64,000 nt of DNA from Mucilaginibacter sp. MD40. Its GTDB lineage: Bacteria > Bacteroidota > Bacteroidia > Sphingobacteriales > Sphingobacteriaceae. The stretch spans positions 2,108,152-2,172,151 of the forward strand of contig NZ_NRSW01000001.1 in the NCBI RefSeq assembly GCF_002288635.1, given 5' to 3'. The notes under the pieces were generated by a model. It was not told the DNA's origin. It did no database searches and saw nothing but the letters and a program-made list of their open reading frames with translations. The translations under genes and the position numbers were made by a program. Below are positions 17,862-27,082 of this stretch, one piece after another (position 1 is the first letter of the stretch; the number at the start of each line of letters is the position of its first letter).

Positions 17862-17952
17862 GGTTCATGGTTAATAGTTCATAGTAATAACCCATGCTAT
17901 CAAACAGTCACTGCTGCTAATATACACTATGAACAATGAACCATCAACTATA
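17862..17952. repeat. Intergenic repeat family F, copy 1
   Basis: Arms made of words such as GGTTCATGGTTAATAGTTCA (17862-17881) and their complement (ACTATGAACAATGAACCATC, 17926-17945) fill the trpS-kinase gap. Other copies are at 52464-52601 and 59087-59153. Confidence 0.75.
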
Positions 17953-17959
17953 AGCTGAT

Positions 17960-18955
17960 TTAAAACTTCCTGAAACCGATGAGCTCCCTCACCTCCCTGA
18001 TGGTTTTAGAGGCGCTTTCGCGGGCTTTGGCGGCACCGTAGCGGGCAACCTGCCTTAACAGCGGCGCGTCATTGGCAATATCGTTTATCTTTTCGCGAAT
18101 GGGCGCTGTAGCAATGATCATATCTTCGGCCAGTTGCTTTTTAAGGTCGCCGTAACGGATGGCGCAGGTATTGTACAGGTTGTCGAAATGCGCCAGGGTA
18201 TCCGGTGTGGATACCACTTTCATCAGGTCGAATAGGTTTTGTATCTCCTGGGGTTTTGTTTGGTTCTCTTCGGTAGGGCCGCTATCCGTTTTAGCGCGCA
18301 TCACTTTTTTGCGGATCGCTTCGGGAGTGTCGCTTAAGAATATGGCATTACCTTCGCCTTCGCTTTTGCCCATTTTGCCGGCACCATCAAGCCCGGGGAT
18401 CTTTACCAGGCTCTCACCGAATGTGAACGCGTAAGGTTCAGGGAAATAATCGTGGTTATACAAACGGTTAAAGCGATTGCCAAAAGTACGGGCCATTTCC
18501 AGGTGCTGTTCCTGGTCTTTACCAACAGGCACCTTGGTAGCTTTGTGGATGATGATATCCGCCGCCATCAATACCGGGTAGGTAAGCAGGCCCGCGTTAA
18601 CGTTATCAGGGTTAGCACGTACTTTATCTTTAAAGGAGGTAGCACGTTCCAATTCGCCCATGTAGGCGTTCATGTTCAGGTACAGGTAAAGCTCGGTTAC
18701 CTCCGGCACGTCGCTTTGTACATATATGGTGGCTTTTTCGGGATCAATACCTGCTGCCAGGTATTCTACCAAAACCTGCTTAACATTTGAGTGCAGGTTG
18801 GCCGGTGTAGGGTGCGTGGTAAGCGAGTGCAGGTCGGCTATAAAAAAGTAGCAATTGTACTCGTTTTGCATTTTTACGAAGTTTTGTACCGCTCCGTAAT
18901 AATTTCCTAAGTGTAAATTCCCGGTAGAACGTATACCGCTAACAACAGTTTCCAT
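17960..18955 (-). CDS. trpS: Tryptophanyl-tRNA synthetase
   Basis: Charges tRNA-Trp. The class I signatures are present: the HIGH-like GNLHLGNYYG near the N-terminus and the KMSKS-like GKMGKS in the middle. I chose the ATG at 18955 (METVVSGIRSTGNLHLG, 331 residues), as the ATG at 18994 adds 13 residues without family support. Length is usual for the bacterial enzyme. Confidence 0.96.
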   Translation of the reverse strand: METVVSGIRSTGNLHLGNYYGAVQNFVKMQNEYNCYFFIADLHSLTTHPTPANLHSNVKQVLVEYLAAGIDPEKATIYVQSDVPEVTELYLYLNMNAYMGELERATSFKDKVRANPDNVNAGLLTYPVLMAADIIIHKATKVPVGKDQEQHLEMARTFGNRFNRLYNHDYFPEPYAFTFGESLVKIPGLDGAGKMGKSEGEGNAIFLSDTPEAIRKKVMRAKTDSGPTEENQTKPQEIQNLFDLMKVVSTPDTLAHFDNLYNTCAIRYGDLKKQLAEDMIIATAPIREKINDIANDAPLLRQVARYGAAKARESASKTIREVRELIGFRKF

Positions 18956-19102
18956 ATGGGGGCGAAAGTAAGGATTTTTTAGCAAAAGCCTCACCCCAAA
19001 CCCCTGTCTGTGGAAGAGGGGCTTCTTAAGAAAATAACCTTCTTATTTCATGATACATTGTAGTAGGCTTACAAGTGGCTATTTTTTATATTTTTGGAGC
19101 GG

Positions 19103-19834
19103 ATGAAAATGATATTGAAGAAAGCCCACCTATACCTATACCAGGGCAGCGTGGCGTTTTTTTACTTCGTGCTGTGGCCGTTTCTCTACTATCATTCGCG
19201 CAAACCGGAACGTTATGCCGGCATGAACGTCTTCAGGCGCATATGGGGGCGGCTAAGCTCCGGCGCAGTGGGTATACGTTACCAGTATCATTATGAAAAG
19301 CCTATCGACTGGAGCCGGCCTTATATCATAGCCCCTAACCACACCTCTAACCTGGATATTACGGCGATGAGCCTCCTGGTGAAAAATAATTTTTGCTTTA
19401 TGGGTAAACAGGAACTGGTTGACGGGCTGGTGACCTCCCTGTTCTTCCGTACGGTGGATATCCCTGTGAACCGAGAAAGCAAAATAGCTTCTTTTAAAGC
19501 GTTTAAGCAGGCTATGGAGCGCCTGCAGCAGGGAATGAGCGTAGTGATTTTTCCCGAAGCTACTATACCCGAAAGTTATCCGCCGCAACTGCACCCTTTT
19601 AAAAATGGCCCTTTCCGTATGGCCATTGAGCTGAAGATACCCATCATCCCGGTAACTTCGGTTAACACCTGGCAGGTTTTATGGGACGATGGCAAAAAAT
19701 ACGGCAGTAAGCCCGGCGTATGTGATATATTTGTACATGAGCCTGTTGAAACCGCTCATTTAACGATAGATGATGCTGATGACCTGCGCGACCGCATATT
19801 TGGGATCATCAGTAATAAACTGAACAGCATATGA
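19103..19834 (+). CDS. plsC: 1-acyl-sn-glycerol-3-phosphate acyltransferase
   Basis: Adds the second acyl chain in phosphatidic acid synthesis at the inner membrane. The acyltransferase motifs are NHTSNLD (HX4D), the MGKQEL part of motif II, and FPEATIPES in the place of the usual FPEGTR motif III. One or two N-terminal hydrophobic segments anchor it. The ATG at 19103 gives 243 residues; a TTG nine bases upstream is also possible. Its stop overlaps the gatC start (ATGA), so the two are translated together. Confidence 0.92.
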   Translation: MKMILKKAHLYLYQGSVAFFYFVLWPFLYYHSRKPERYAGMNVFRRIWGRLSSGAVGIRYQYHYEKPIDWSRPYIIAPNHTSNLDITAMSLLVKNNFCFMGKQELVDGLVTSLFFRTVDIPVNRESKIASFKAFKQAMERLQQGMSVVIFPEATIPESYPPQLHPFKNGPFRMAIELKIPIIPVTSVNTWQVLWDDGKKYGSKPGVCDIFVHEPVETAHLTIDDADDLRDRIFGIISNKLNSI

Positions 19835-20121
19835 ATATTGACGAACAAACGGTTGATAAGATAGCGCACCTGGCGCGCCTTGAACTGGCTGCCGATGAAA
19901 AGCAGGAAATGATCAAGGATATGAATAAGATACTGGGTTTTATGGATAAGTTGAACGAGGTAGATACCGCCGGTGTTGAACCACTTGTTTACATGACCGC
20001 CGAAGTAAATAACCTGCGCGATGATGTGATCAAACAGGATATTACCACCGAAGAAGCGCTTAAAAATGCCCCCATGCATGATGACAGCCATTTCCTGGTA
20101 GCGAAAGTGATAAGTAAATAG
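19831..20121 (+). CDS. gatC: Asp-tRNA(Asn)/Glu-tRNA(Gln) amidotransferase subunit C
   Basis: Small subunit that holds together GatA and GatB in the amidotransferase that turns mischarged Glu-tRNA-Gln (or Asp-tRNA-Asn) into the correct form. The 96 residues match the family: IDEQTVDKIAHLARLEL at the start and MNKILGFMDKLNEVDTAGVEPL in the middle. GatA and GatB are not nearby. Four bases overlap with plsC. Confidence 0.95.
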   Translation: MNIDEQTVDKIAHLARLELAADEKQEMIKDMNKILGFMDKLNEVDTAGVEPLVYMTAEVNNLRDDVIKQDITTEEALKNAPMHDDSHFLVAKVISK

Positions 20122-20238
20122 AGCCAAGAATCAAGATACAAGAATCAAGATACAAGAATCAAGAGCTAAAATTACGAAGAGGAAATTATGAGCGTTTGTC
20201 TTGATTATTGGCTCTTGTATCTTGATTCTAAAAAAACT
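20122..20238. repeat. Intergenic repeat family E, copy 2
   Basis: Starts at the base after the gatC stop. Three direct copies of AGAATCAAGATAC-like words (20125-20163) are followed by inverted ones (TTGATTATTGGCTCTTGTATC, 20201-20221, and the next bases). It shares its words and its position just past a stop codon with 6747-6816. Confidence 0.75.
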
Positions 20239-20280
20239 GTAACATTTACTACCGCCTTATAGTCAAAGCAAGAAAAACGG

Positions 20281-21048
20281 ATGAAGCAGACACTTAACCA
20301 GGGCAAACCGCTTATTACCATAAAAGATATTGGCCGTAAATATGTGATCGGTTCGGAGGTTATCCATGCCATTAAATCTGTTTCGCTTACGATTGAGAAG
20401 GGTGAGTTCGTAGCGTTGATGGGGCCTTCCGGTTCTGGAAAATCAACGCTGATGAATATCCTGGGCTGCCTGGATACACCAACCAAAGGCCAGTACATCC
20501 TCAACGGTATTGATGTAAGCCACATGAGTGATAACGACCTGGCCGAAGTGCGTAACTCGGAGATAGGCTTCGTGTTCCAGACGTTTAACTTATTACCCCG
20601 TAACAGCGCGTTAGATAACGTGGCTTTGCCGCTGGTATATGCCGGTATCAGCAAAGAAAAACGTAACGAGCGGGCCAAACAAGCTTTAGAGAATGTGGGG
20701 TTGGGGCATCGCATAGATCACCGCCCTAATGAACTATCTGGTGGGCAGCGCCAGCGTGTAGCGGTAGCCCGCGCGCTAATTAATAACCCATCCATTATCC
20801 TTGCGGATGAGCCTACCGGTAACCTGGATACCAAAACCTCTATCGAGATCATGGGGCTGCTTGAGGATATCCACTCTAAAGGGAACACCATTATATTGGT
20901 AACCCACGAGGAGGACATTGCCCTGCATGCCCACCGAATAGTACGTATGCGTGATGGTTTGGTAGAGAATGATTATATGAACGACAACATTCAAACGGTA
21001 AGTAAACGCGAGCCGGAAGCGGAGAGCGATATAAACTTAACCAAATAA
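20281..21048 (+). CDS. ABC transporter ATP-binding protein, LolD/MacB type
   Basis: The 255-residue ATPase has Walker [10 protein letters not shown] near 48, the Q-loop in [12 protein letters not shown], signature [15 protein letters not shown], Walker [13 protein letters not shown] and a switch His in LVTHEEDIA. The sequence belongs to the MacB/LolD/FtsE group that drives FtsX-like permeases acting on envelope substrates. No permease is adjacent; the MacB-type permease at 29407-30654 lies 8.4 kb away and could be its partner (inference). The next gene starts at the base after its stop codon. Confidence 0.93.
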   Translation: MKQTLNQGKPLITIKDIGRKYVIGSEVIHAIKSVSLTIEKGEFVALMGPSGSGKSTLMNILGCLDTPTKGQYILNGIDVSHMSDNDLAEVRNSEIGFVFQTFNLLPRNSALDNVALPLVYAGISKEKRNERAKQALENVGLGHRIDHRPNELSGGQRQRVAVARALINNPSIILADEPTGNLDTKTSIEIMGLLEDIHSKGNTIILVTHEEDIALHAHRIVRMRDGLVENDYMNDNIQTVSKREPEAESDINLTK

Positions 21049-21861
21049 GTGAGAACGCTTAAAACAGGTGAATTTTACGGGCAAACCAACCAAACCCTGC
21101 ACCTGGATTTTGCTACCATTACCGATACCGAATATACCCACGAACGGGTAGACTGGCATTACCACGAAAACGCGTACTTTACGTTTATTTTGCAGGGCAA
21201 TGTAATTGAGGGGAATAAAAAGGAGGTGTACACCTGTACGCCCGGCACCCTGCTGTTCCATAACTGGCAGGATCCGCATTATAACATTAAGCCTAAAGGC
21301 TATACCAGGGGTTTTCATATAGAAATGAATAACAATTGGATTACCCGAACTGATATTAATATACAAAACCTCCGGGGTAGCTTTGCTATCAAAAATCCGC
21401 AGTTTAAACTGCATTTTTACCAAATATTTAAAGAGTGTAAGATAAGTGACGACTCCTCGGCACTCGCTACTGAATCTTTGTTGTTGCAGTTGTTGTGGGG
21501 CATTGGCACCAATACTGAAGCCGCCGAACGGCAGCAACCCAAGTGGGTAGGGCAGGTGAAAGAAGCTATTGCTGATGACCTGTCGCAGAAATTCACCTTA
21601 CAACATTTAGCAGCTGTCGCTAATATTCACCCTGGTCACCTGTCGCGAGATTTTTCAAAGTATTTTAACACTAACGTTGGCAACTATATTCGTGCTGTCA
21701 GGGTAGAAAAAGCACTATCGTTAATGCACAGCGGCAAACTCAGCCTTACCGAAATTGCCATGCAGTGCGGCTTTGCCGATCAGAGCCATTTTCTGCGCTG
21801 TTTTAAGCAGTTTAATTCCGGCAATCCAAAACTCTACAAGGCAATGCTGGCAGGTGGTTGA
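21049..21861 (+). CDS. AraC-family transcriptional regulator
   Basis: The 270-residue protein has an N-terminal cupin-like sensing domain (HYHENAYFTFILQG, then CTPGTLLFHNWQDPH) and a C-terminal double helix-turn-helix of the AraC type (about 165-268, ending LTEIAMQCGFADQSHFLRCFKQF). The start is a GTG at 21049, directly after the TAA of the ABC gene, so translation is probably coupled. Likely targets are unknown; the serine hydrolase gene downstream is on the same strand after 87 bases. Confidence 0.92.
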   Translation: MRTLKTGEFYGQTNQTLHLDFATITDTEYTHERVDWHYHENAYFTFILQGNVIEGNKKEVYTCTPGTLLFHNWQDPHYNIKPKGYTRGFHIEMNNNWITRTDINIQNLRGSFAIKNPQFKLHFYQIFKECKISDDSSALATESLLLQLLWGIGTNTEAAERQQPKWVGQVKEAIADDLSQKFTLQHLAAVANIHPGHLSRDFSKYFNTNVGNYIRAVRVEKALSLMHSGKLSLTEIAMQCGFADQSHFLRCFKQFNSGNPKLYKAMLAGG

Positions 21862-21948
21862 TACGCAACCCAAAAGCTTGCAAACGTTAATTCTGTTCTA
21901 TTTTAGTAAAACCCAGCCCGGCATATTTGTGGAAATAAAAATTGATAG

Positions 21949-23595
21949 ATGAAACTACTCAAACCACTGCTTATATTAATAACTATCATTGCTTGTAACC
22001 GTTCATTCGCGCAGGATATAGTTAAAGCCGACCCGATTACCTCCCCGCTGCATAAAGCCAATATAGGCCGCATCGTGTTTATGAAAGATACGATACCTAT
22101 GGCGAATACCACGACAGCAGATTTTTTAACAGCGGTAACTTTAACGCCCGATGCTAACCTGACTATGCGTGCGTTTTTGCCTAATTCGCTTACTAATCTG
22201 CAACACAAGCTTGCTCCACAGCAAACGGTTGAACAATTAAATCAGGGAAACTACCAGTTCACCTACTATGTTGATGGTAAACAGCTATACCAGGAAAATT
22301 TGCATAAGGGAGCGGGCTATTCATATCTTAAGAACAGCCGTACCGTACTTACCATTAAGTTGCTGAGTAACCTCCACGAGGATATGTGGTCAAGGCATAT
22401 GTTTAGCCGGTTTATGATGCAAGGGGGCGAGGATGCCTTAACTACAGGCAGCCATACGCTAAAAATTGAGCTTCGGCCGTATGTGGCATTGCCGGAGGTT
22501 AAAGTTGGCGACCTGATAGCGCAAGGCGAAATAAAAGTGATAGTACCGGTTGTAGATGTACATGATAAAGCTATCCAGCCCATTAAACCCAATAGCGGCT
22601 GGCCGGTATCTGCCGAAAGCTATAATAGATCATTGATCACCGAACTTAACGGGAAAATATTACAGAACAAGTTCAAGAACATTAATGGTATAGTGGTGGT
22701 CAAAGGCGGTAAGCTGCTGATTGAGGAATATTTTAATGGCGAGGGCCGTGATACGCTGCATGACCCGCGATCGGTAGGGAAAACCTTCGCATCGGCAGTG
22801 ATGGGCATCGCTATCAACGTGGGCTATATTAAATCTGAAAACCAAACGCTAAAGGACTTTTATGACCTCAAGGCTTATCAAAACTATTCACCGCAAAAGG
22901 ATAGTGTCACTTTAAAAAGCTTGCTTACCATGAGTTCTGTTTTTGACGCGAATGATAATGACGATAATTCGCCGGGTAATGAGAACAATATGTATCCTTT
23001 AGACAACTGGGTGAAATTCGCCCTCGATCTAAGGGCTGACGCTGCCAAGAAGCCTTATACGCAATGGAATTATTTTACGGCAGGGGCAGTGGTATTAGGC
23101 GATGTGCTTAATAAAAACGTCCCCGGAGGCCTGGACCGTTATGCTGATGAAAAACTATTTAAACCACTCGGTATTGTTAATTATAAATGGCAATATACGC
23201 CCCAGCATGTTCCCAGTACCGCAGGTGGTATCAGGTTGCGGGCCATTGATTTCGCTAAATTCGGGCAGCTTTATAAAAATAATGGAAAATGGCAGGGCAA
23301 ACAGATACTCCCTGAAGCTTGGGTACAAAAAACATTTACGAGGTACATGGCCTTACCGGCCGATATGGTAGGGCCGGGTTATTATGGTTACTTGTTCTGG
23401 AACAAAACCTACGAAGTTAACGGAAAGTATTACGAAACCTGGTATTGTACCGGCAATGGTGGCAATAAGATATTTGTGTTTAAGAACCTGCCGCTGGTAG
23501 TTGTTATTACCGCAAGTGCTTACAATGAAAGTTATGCCCATGCGCAGGTTGATAAAATGATGCAGCAGTATATTTTACCGGCGGTAGCACAGTGA
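21949..23595 (+). CDS. Exported serine hydrolase, beta-lactamase/penicillin-binding-protein fold
   Basis: The 548 residues begin with a signal peptide (cut near FAQD, about 21). Residues 30-215 form an N-terminal region I cannot assign. From about 225 a class C beta-lactamase-related domain runs to the end: S275-V-G-K278 is the SxxK motif, WNYFTAGAVVLG is in the place of the YxN motif, and GNGGNKIFV stands in the place of the HxG/KTG motif. Such proteins are commonly esterases or D-amino-acid peptidases, and many in Bacteroidota are periplasmic; a true antibiotic hydrolase is unlikely. The stop is two bases from the convergent gene. Confidence 0.88.
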   Translation: MKLLKPLLILITIIACNRSFAQDIVKADPITSPLHKANIGRIVFMKDTIPMANTTTADFLTAVTLTPDANLTMRAFLPNSLTNLQHKLAPQQTVEQLNQGNYQFTYYVDGKQLYQENLHKGAGYSYLKNSRTVLTIKLLSNLHEDMWSRHMFSRFMMQGGEDALTTGSHTLKIELRPYVALPEVKVGDLIAQGEIKVIVPVVDVHDKAIQPIKPNSGWPVSAESYNRSLITELNGKILQNKFKNINGIVVVKGGKLLIEEYFNGEGRDTLHDPRSVGKTFASAVMGIAINVGYIKSENQTLKDFYDLKAYQNYSPQKDSVTLKSLLTMSSVFDANDNDDNSPGNENNMYPLDNWVKFALDLRADAAKKPYTQWNYFTAGAVVLGDVLNKNVPGGLDRYADEKLFKPLGIVNYKWQYTPQHVPSTAGGIRLRAIDFAKFGQLYKNNGKWQGKQILPEAWVQKTFTRYMALPADMVGPGYYGYLFWNKTYEVNGKYYETWYCTGNGGNKIFVFKNLPLVVVITASAYNESYAHAQVDKMMQQYILPAVAQ

Positions 23596-23597
23596 GG

Positions 23598-24227
23598 TTA
23601 GCACTTTAGTTCTGCCAGCCGGGCCACAAAATCGGCAAGGTAAAGGGTGTTTTCGGGTGTAACTGGCTTGTGGTTACCTATGATAAGCGTGTGTTCGTAG
23701 ATCTCGATAACAAAATCAGACTTTTTGATGGACATTATCGCTGCGCGAAACTCAGGCGTCATGGCGGCTTCGGTTTTATGGCGATCGTCAGTTAGTACAT
23801 AAAAGCGATTGCTAAAGGCCTTATCTTCTTTTAAATCAAGCTCTATCGGGAACACCATCTCTCTAATCTTATCCATAATGGTTTCGGTACGGATCACCAC
23901 GCGACCAAAATCTTTTTTGAGATAGGCCAGCGCCCAGGGCTGAAAAGTATCACGGTGTTGTATTTTGTTTTTCTGGTTAATGGCCGAAGTTTCGGTATCA
24001 GTATCAAGCAGCAAAACATAGCTGTCGCCGCAAGGATTTTTAATAGCGAAGGTGTTGCGGATGTTTACCGCATGGTGATGGTTAAGCGTTTCGAATTGCT
24101 CCAGTTTAAAATCAATATCACCCGGTACCTCTATCCTGAAACGGTTTCTGAGCCTTTGGCAGGTAGTATCGTAGGGGTGTTTGCCAATATAGGGAAGGCC
24201 GGTGGCATCAACTGATAAGGAGTTCAT
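23598..24227 (-). CDS. Hypothetical protein, weakly DUF3137-like C-terminal part
   Basis: I do not recognise this gene with certainty. The product (209 residues from the ATG at 24227; 214 from the ATG at 24242) has no signal peptide or membrane segment. The C-terminal half, FPIELDLKEDKAFSNRFYVL then TDDRHKTEAAMTPEF, resembles the pattern of DUF3137 proteins, in which a value is compared or stored (ExxFxxxFxVxxxD...LTPxF), but this is only an eye match. It is convergent with the serine hydrolase gene. Confidence 0.7.
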   Translation of the reverse strand: MNSLSVDATGLPYIGKHPYDTTCQRLRNRFRIEVPGDIDFKLEQFETLNHHHAVNIRNTFAIKNPCGDSYVLLLDTDTETSAINQKNKIQHRDTFQPWALAYLKKDFGRVVIRTETIMDKIREMVFPIELDLKEDKAFSNRFYVLTDDRHKTEAAMTPEFRAAIMSIKKSDFVIEIYEHTLIIGNHKPVTPENTLYLADFVARLAELKC

Positions 24228-24273
24228 GCTACTAAGATACACAACTGTTTATTTAATACAACCCAATGTTTAA

Positions 24274-24729
24274 CTATTGGGTAAGGCCGAATTGTTTAAA
24301 ATGATGGGTGAAATGCTTGTTGTGCCACAGCACCCATTCATGGTAATCCATCATGCCGAAGCCGCCGTGTAATACCATTATGCCCGGGTTAGCCCGGTAG
24401 TAGGCATGAAAAGTTTCTAATTCGGCAAGTAACTGTTGCCTCGCGGTTTCCAGACCGGTATAAGTTAATTTATCAGGTAATTGTCCAAGTACCAAATTCC
24501 GCGGAATCAGTTCATCGGTATAAACCCAGCGTTGCTTGCGTTCGGCATAATCTGCAGGCAGGCCGGTGTCAACAGGCACTTTAACACCGTTGGTATATTG
24601 CACCTGTTCTATAAGGTGCTCAATCATTTGCTGCGCTGCCATGTTGCCCCACAATGGTAGTGTATCGGCATTAAGGTAGATAAGCTTTTCCTTTATGTGG
24701 TCACTGTCAGTAATATCAACCGCCTCCAT
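24274..24729 (-). CDS. DUF1569 (DinB-like) protein
   Basis: A 151-residue helical protein of the DUF1569 family, related to the DinB/YfiT four-helix bundles. Helix one has AAQQMIEHLIEQVQYTNG; the C-terminal MDYHEWVLWHNKHFTHHFKQFGL has the HxxxxHxxH histidines that bind metal in this superfamily. The function of the family is not known. I use the ATG at 24729 (MEAVDITDSDHIKE), which follows the chitinase stop with one base between, so the genes are an operon; the ATG at 24771 would overlap the chitinase gene. Confidence 0.85.
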   Translation of the reverse strand: MEAVDITDSDHIKEKLIYLNADTLPLWGNMAAQQMIEHLIEQVQYTNGVKVPVDTGLPADYAERKQRWVYTDELIPRNLVLGQLPDKLTYTGLETARQQLLAELETFHAYYRANPGIMVLHGGFGMMDYHEWVLWHNKHFTHHFKQFGLTQ

Positions 24730-24730
24730 G

Positions 24731-25750
24731 TTAGTATTTGTACGGCTCCATTTTACCGCAGCTGCAGGCACAGTTAGGATCTGTTACGCCCAGTTTTTTC
24801 AGGAAGAACTGGTAAAAACCAATGCGGTCCTTCATGCTGTAATTGTTTTCGCCCTTGTTGCATTCCAGTTCGCCGTTCACGATCAGAATGGTCATGCCGA
24901 AGCCCGGGGTGCGGCCTTTTGCTTTATCCGTAGCGCTGGGCTGCCATTTGCCGGTCATCACATCATGCGCGGATGGCTTGCGGGTTTCGGGCGTCATCCA
25001 AAAGTATATGGCGGTTTTAAAGGCCACTACGGGGTCGGTTTCAACCAGGCCGGGGTTGTTCAGCAAAATCTTTTTATCCCCGAATATGCAGTCTGACGCA
25101 TAACCATAATTGCCGTTATAGCTCAACTGTATAGGGCCGCGGCCATAATATTTTTGCCCTGCAACCGGCGGATATTCGTCGTTATCGCTAATGTAGTTAA
25201 GGGATGTATTGGCTTCATGTATGAGCATCAATCCATCCGTATACGTTTCATTTTGTCCGTGTCGGGTTTCATGCGCTATCTGGGCGAAAAACGCGGCTAA
25301 CTCCCGTTTGTTGGTGGTTGCATCTCCGGCGGTACAAAAAGCGCCATAGTCAACCATGTAAGTGCTATCGGGTTTTTGTTTGGCCCAGGCCTCGTTCCAG
25401 TCGGCATCCTGCCGTACAGTGGTAGCCTTACCGGTGCTTTTATCCGTACGGATAAACTGGTAAACCGATACCGCGCGGCGGGTAACCTGTACCTTTATCT
25501 TTGCCAGTTCATCGGCGGCTTTAATAAAAGCCGCGTAGGTATAAAATTTGTCGCGCTGCGGAAACAGTTCATTAAACTCTTTTTCTGACAATAACTTGCT
25601 GAATGATGGGGCAGGGGTAGCTTCGGTTTTAGTGGCAGCGGTGCTATCCGTTGTTTTTTTAGCGTTACTGTTACCGCAGCTAAAACCAAGCAGGGAGGTG
25701 GCCAGTAATGTTATAGTGGTAAACTTAACCGTTGATGCAAATACCTTCAT
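24731..25750 (-). CDS. GH19 chitinase-like lipoprotein
   Basis: Exported glycosidase of family 19, expected to cut beta-1,4 bonds of chitin or peptidoglycan. The start ATG at 25750 gives a lipoprotein signal (LLGFSC lipobox, Cys near residue 24); the ATG at 25786 only adds 12 residues. The catalytic Glu is in FFAQIAHETRHGQNE, and the family segments YYGRGPIQLSYNGNYG and KTAIYFWMTPETRKPSAHDV are clear. The lysozyme-like fold is the same as for phage endolysins of this family, so the substrate might be the cell's own wall. DUF1569 follows. Confidence 0.9.
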   Translation of the reverse strand: MKVFASTVKFTTITLLATSLLGFSCGNSNAKKTTDSTAATKTEATPAPSFSKLLSEKEFNELFPQRDKFYTYAAFIKAADELAKIKVQVTRRAVSVYQFIRTDKSTGKATTVRQDADWNEAWAKQKPDSTYMVDYGAFCTAGDATTNKRELAAFFAQIAHETRHGQNETYTDGLMLIHEANTSLNYISDNDEYPPVAGQKYYGRGPIQLSYNGNYGYASDCIFGDKKILLNNPGLVETDPVVAFKTAIYFWMTPETRKPSAHDVMTGKWQPSATDKAKGRTPGFGMTILIVNGELECNKGENNYSMKDRIGFYQFFLKKLGVTDPNCACSCGKMEPYKY

Positions 25751-25854
25751 GATAGCGGGGCGTATTTTAATTTGTACAAAACACAAAGTAGGTGTTTAAG
25801 TTTAAACTTTGTAAATATGCAAATTAAAACGCCACAGCAATTATTTAATTGTTT

Positions 25855-26403
25855 ATGAAGATATATACCAAAACCGGCGATAAGGGCTACACCTCGTTAA
25901 TAGGAGGTACGCGTGTGCCTAAATACCATTTACGCATAGAAGCTTACGGAACTGTGGATGAACTGAACTCTTACGTTGGACTTATCCGCGACCAGGATAT
26001 CAGTTTGCATGATAAAGATGTATTAAAAGAGATACAGGATCGCCTGTTTACGGTTGGCTCTTCACTCGCTGCCGACCCTGAGCGTTCCAAAATGGTGATC
26101 CCCGACCTGCATACGGCCGATGTTGAACTGCTGGAAAAAGAAATAGACCGCATGAACGAAAGCCTGCCCTCTTTAAAGCATTTTATATTGCCCGGCGGCG
26201 GCACCACCGCATCTTTTTGCCATGTGGCACGCTGTGTTTGCCGCCGTGCGGAGCGTTTATGCGTGCATTTGTCTGAAGAAAGTAAAGTTGAGGAAAAAGT
26301 GGTCATCTACCTCAACAGATTAAGCGATTACCTGTTTACCTTAGCACGCATAGTTGTATTTGAAAGAAACATGCCTGAAAATCAGTGGATTCCGCGAGTT
26401 TAA
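25855..26403 (+). CDS. Cob(I)alamin adenosyltransferase, PduO type
   Basis: Turns cob(I)alamin into adenosylcobalamin using ATP. The 182-residue length and IYTKTGDKGYTSLIGGTRVPK at the N-terminus (ATP binding) place it in the PduO type ATR family; FILPGGGTTASFCHVARCVCRRAER with its Arg-rich helix completes the site. No cobalamin synthesis or adenosylcobalamin-dependent gene is in the window. The ATG at 25855 is preferred to a TTG at 25849. Confidence 0.95.
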   Translation: MKIYTKTGDKGYTSLIGGTRVPKYHLRIEAYGTVDELNSYVGLIRDQDISLHDKDVLKEIQDRLFTVGSSLAADPERSKMVIPDLHTADVELLEKEIDRMNESLPSLKHFILPGGGTTASFCHVARCVCRRAERLCVHLSEESKVEEKVVIYLNRLSDYLFTLARIVVFERNMPENQWIPRV

Positions 26404-26420
26404 AATTTTTGAAAAAAATA

Positions 26421-26452
26421 TTGATTATCATTTTAAAAATATTATACTTTTG
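26421..26452 (+). promoter_or_regulatory. Promoter of the DUF2795 gene
   Basis: TTG at 26421-26423 and TACTTTTG at 26445-26452, 21 bases apart, match the Bacteroidota -33/-7 boxes. The start codon follows at 26496. Confidence 0.7.
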
Positions 26453-26495
26453 CGAAAAAGGAAGAAATAGAATATTTACCATTTAAGATAAAAAC

Positions 26496-26717
26496 ATGTA
26501 TTGGACACTTGAATTAGCATCGCACCTGGAAGATGCTCCCTGGCCTGCCACAAAAGACGAACTAATTGATTACGCCATACGCTCAGGCGCACCTGTAGAG
26601 GTGATTGAGAACCTGCAGGCACTTGAAGATGATGGCGAGCCGTATGAGAACATTGAAGAAATATGGCCTGATTACCCTACAAAAGACGACTTCTTCTTTA
26701 ACGAGGACGAGTACTAA
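26496..26717 (+). CDS. DUF2795 small acidic protein
   Basis: 73 residues, acidic. The pattern YWTLELASHLEDAPWPATKDELIDYAIRSGAPxxVIENL is the DUF2795 family, found across bacteria as a small helical protein, role unknown. The end (DDFFFNEDEY) is very acidic. It has its own promoter and is followed by a strong terminator, so it is a one-gene unit and probably well expressed. Confidence 0.92.
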   Translation: MYWTLELASHLEDAPWPATKDELIDYAIRSGAPVEVIENLQALEDDGEPYENIEEIWPDYPTKDDFFFNEDEY

Positions 26718-26734
26718 ACTGATACTTGAACATT

Positions 26735-26762
26735 AAGCCGCTTGATACAAGCGGCTTTTTTT
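26735..26762 (+). terminator. Terminator of the DUF2795 gene
   Basis: Stem AAGCCGCTT / AAGCGGCTT with a short loop and a T7 run, starting 18 bases past the stop codon. Confidence 0.92.
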
Positions 26763-26838
26763 ATGCCTCCGTATTTTTGGAATGATTTTAGAGATGGTGG
26801 TTTTAATTAACATCTACTTAAACAAAAACATCAAAACA

Positions 26839-26985
26839 ATGAGAGGCTTATTATACATCATTGCGGTAATCCTGATAATAGGATGGGCATTTGGTTTTTT
26901 CTACGCTGACGCTGGCGGTATCATCCACATTTTATTAGTGATAGCTATTATAGCATTATTGCTGGGCATTATCAGAAGGGCCTGA
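26839..26985 (+). CDS. lmo0937-family membrane peptide, copy 1
   Basis: A 48-residue protein made of two hydrophobic helices joined by a short Gly-rich turn (FFYADAGGIIHIL), ending in IIRRA. This fits the lmo0937 family of small membrane proteins, which have no known function but often rise under stress in other bacteria. The frame could be read from 26782, but the ATG at 26839 (MRGLLYIIAVIL) aligns exactly with the next gene. It is 48 residues long in both copies. Confidence 0.85.
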   Translation: MRGLLYIIAVILIIGWAFGFFYADAGGIIHILLVIAIIALLLGIIRRA

Positions 26986-27082
26986 TAGGTTTTCAACTGT
27001 TAAAGCTAATGGTTGTAAAACCTTTTTTAAAGCAGTTGGTTAAATAGTAAACAACACTTAAGCATTATTTAATAACATCACT

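Noticed and set aside
21949..23595. Serine hydrolase as an antibiotic-resistance beta-lactamase
   Set aside because: It has SxxK but the YxN and KTG motifs are altered and it has a long unrelated N-terminal part; it fits the general serine hydrolase/esterase group.
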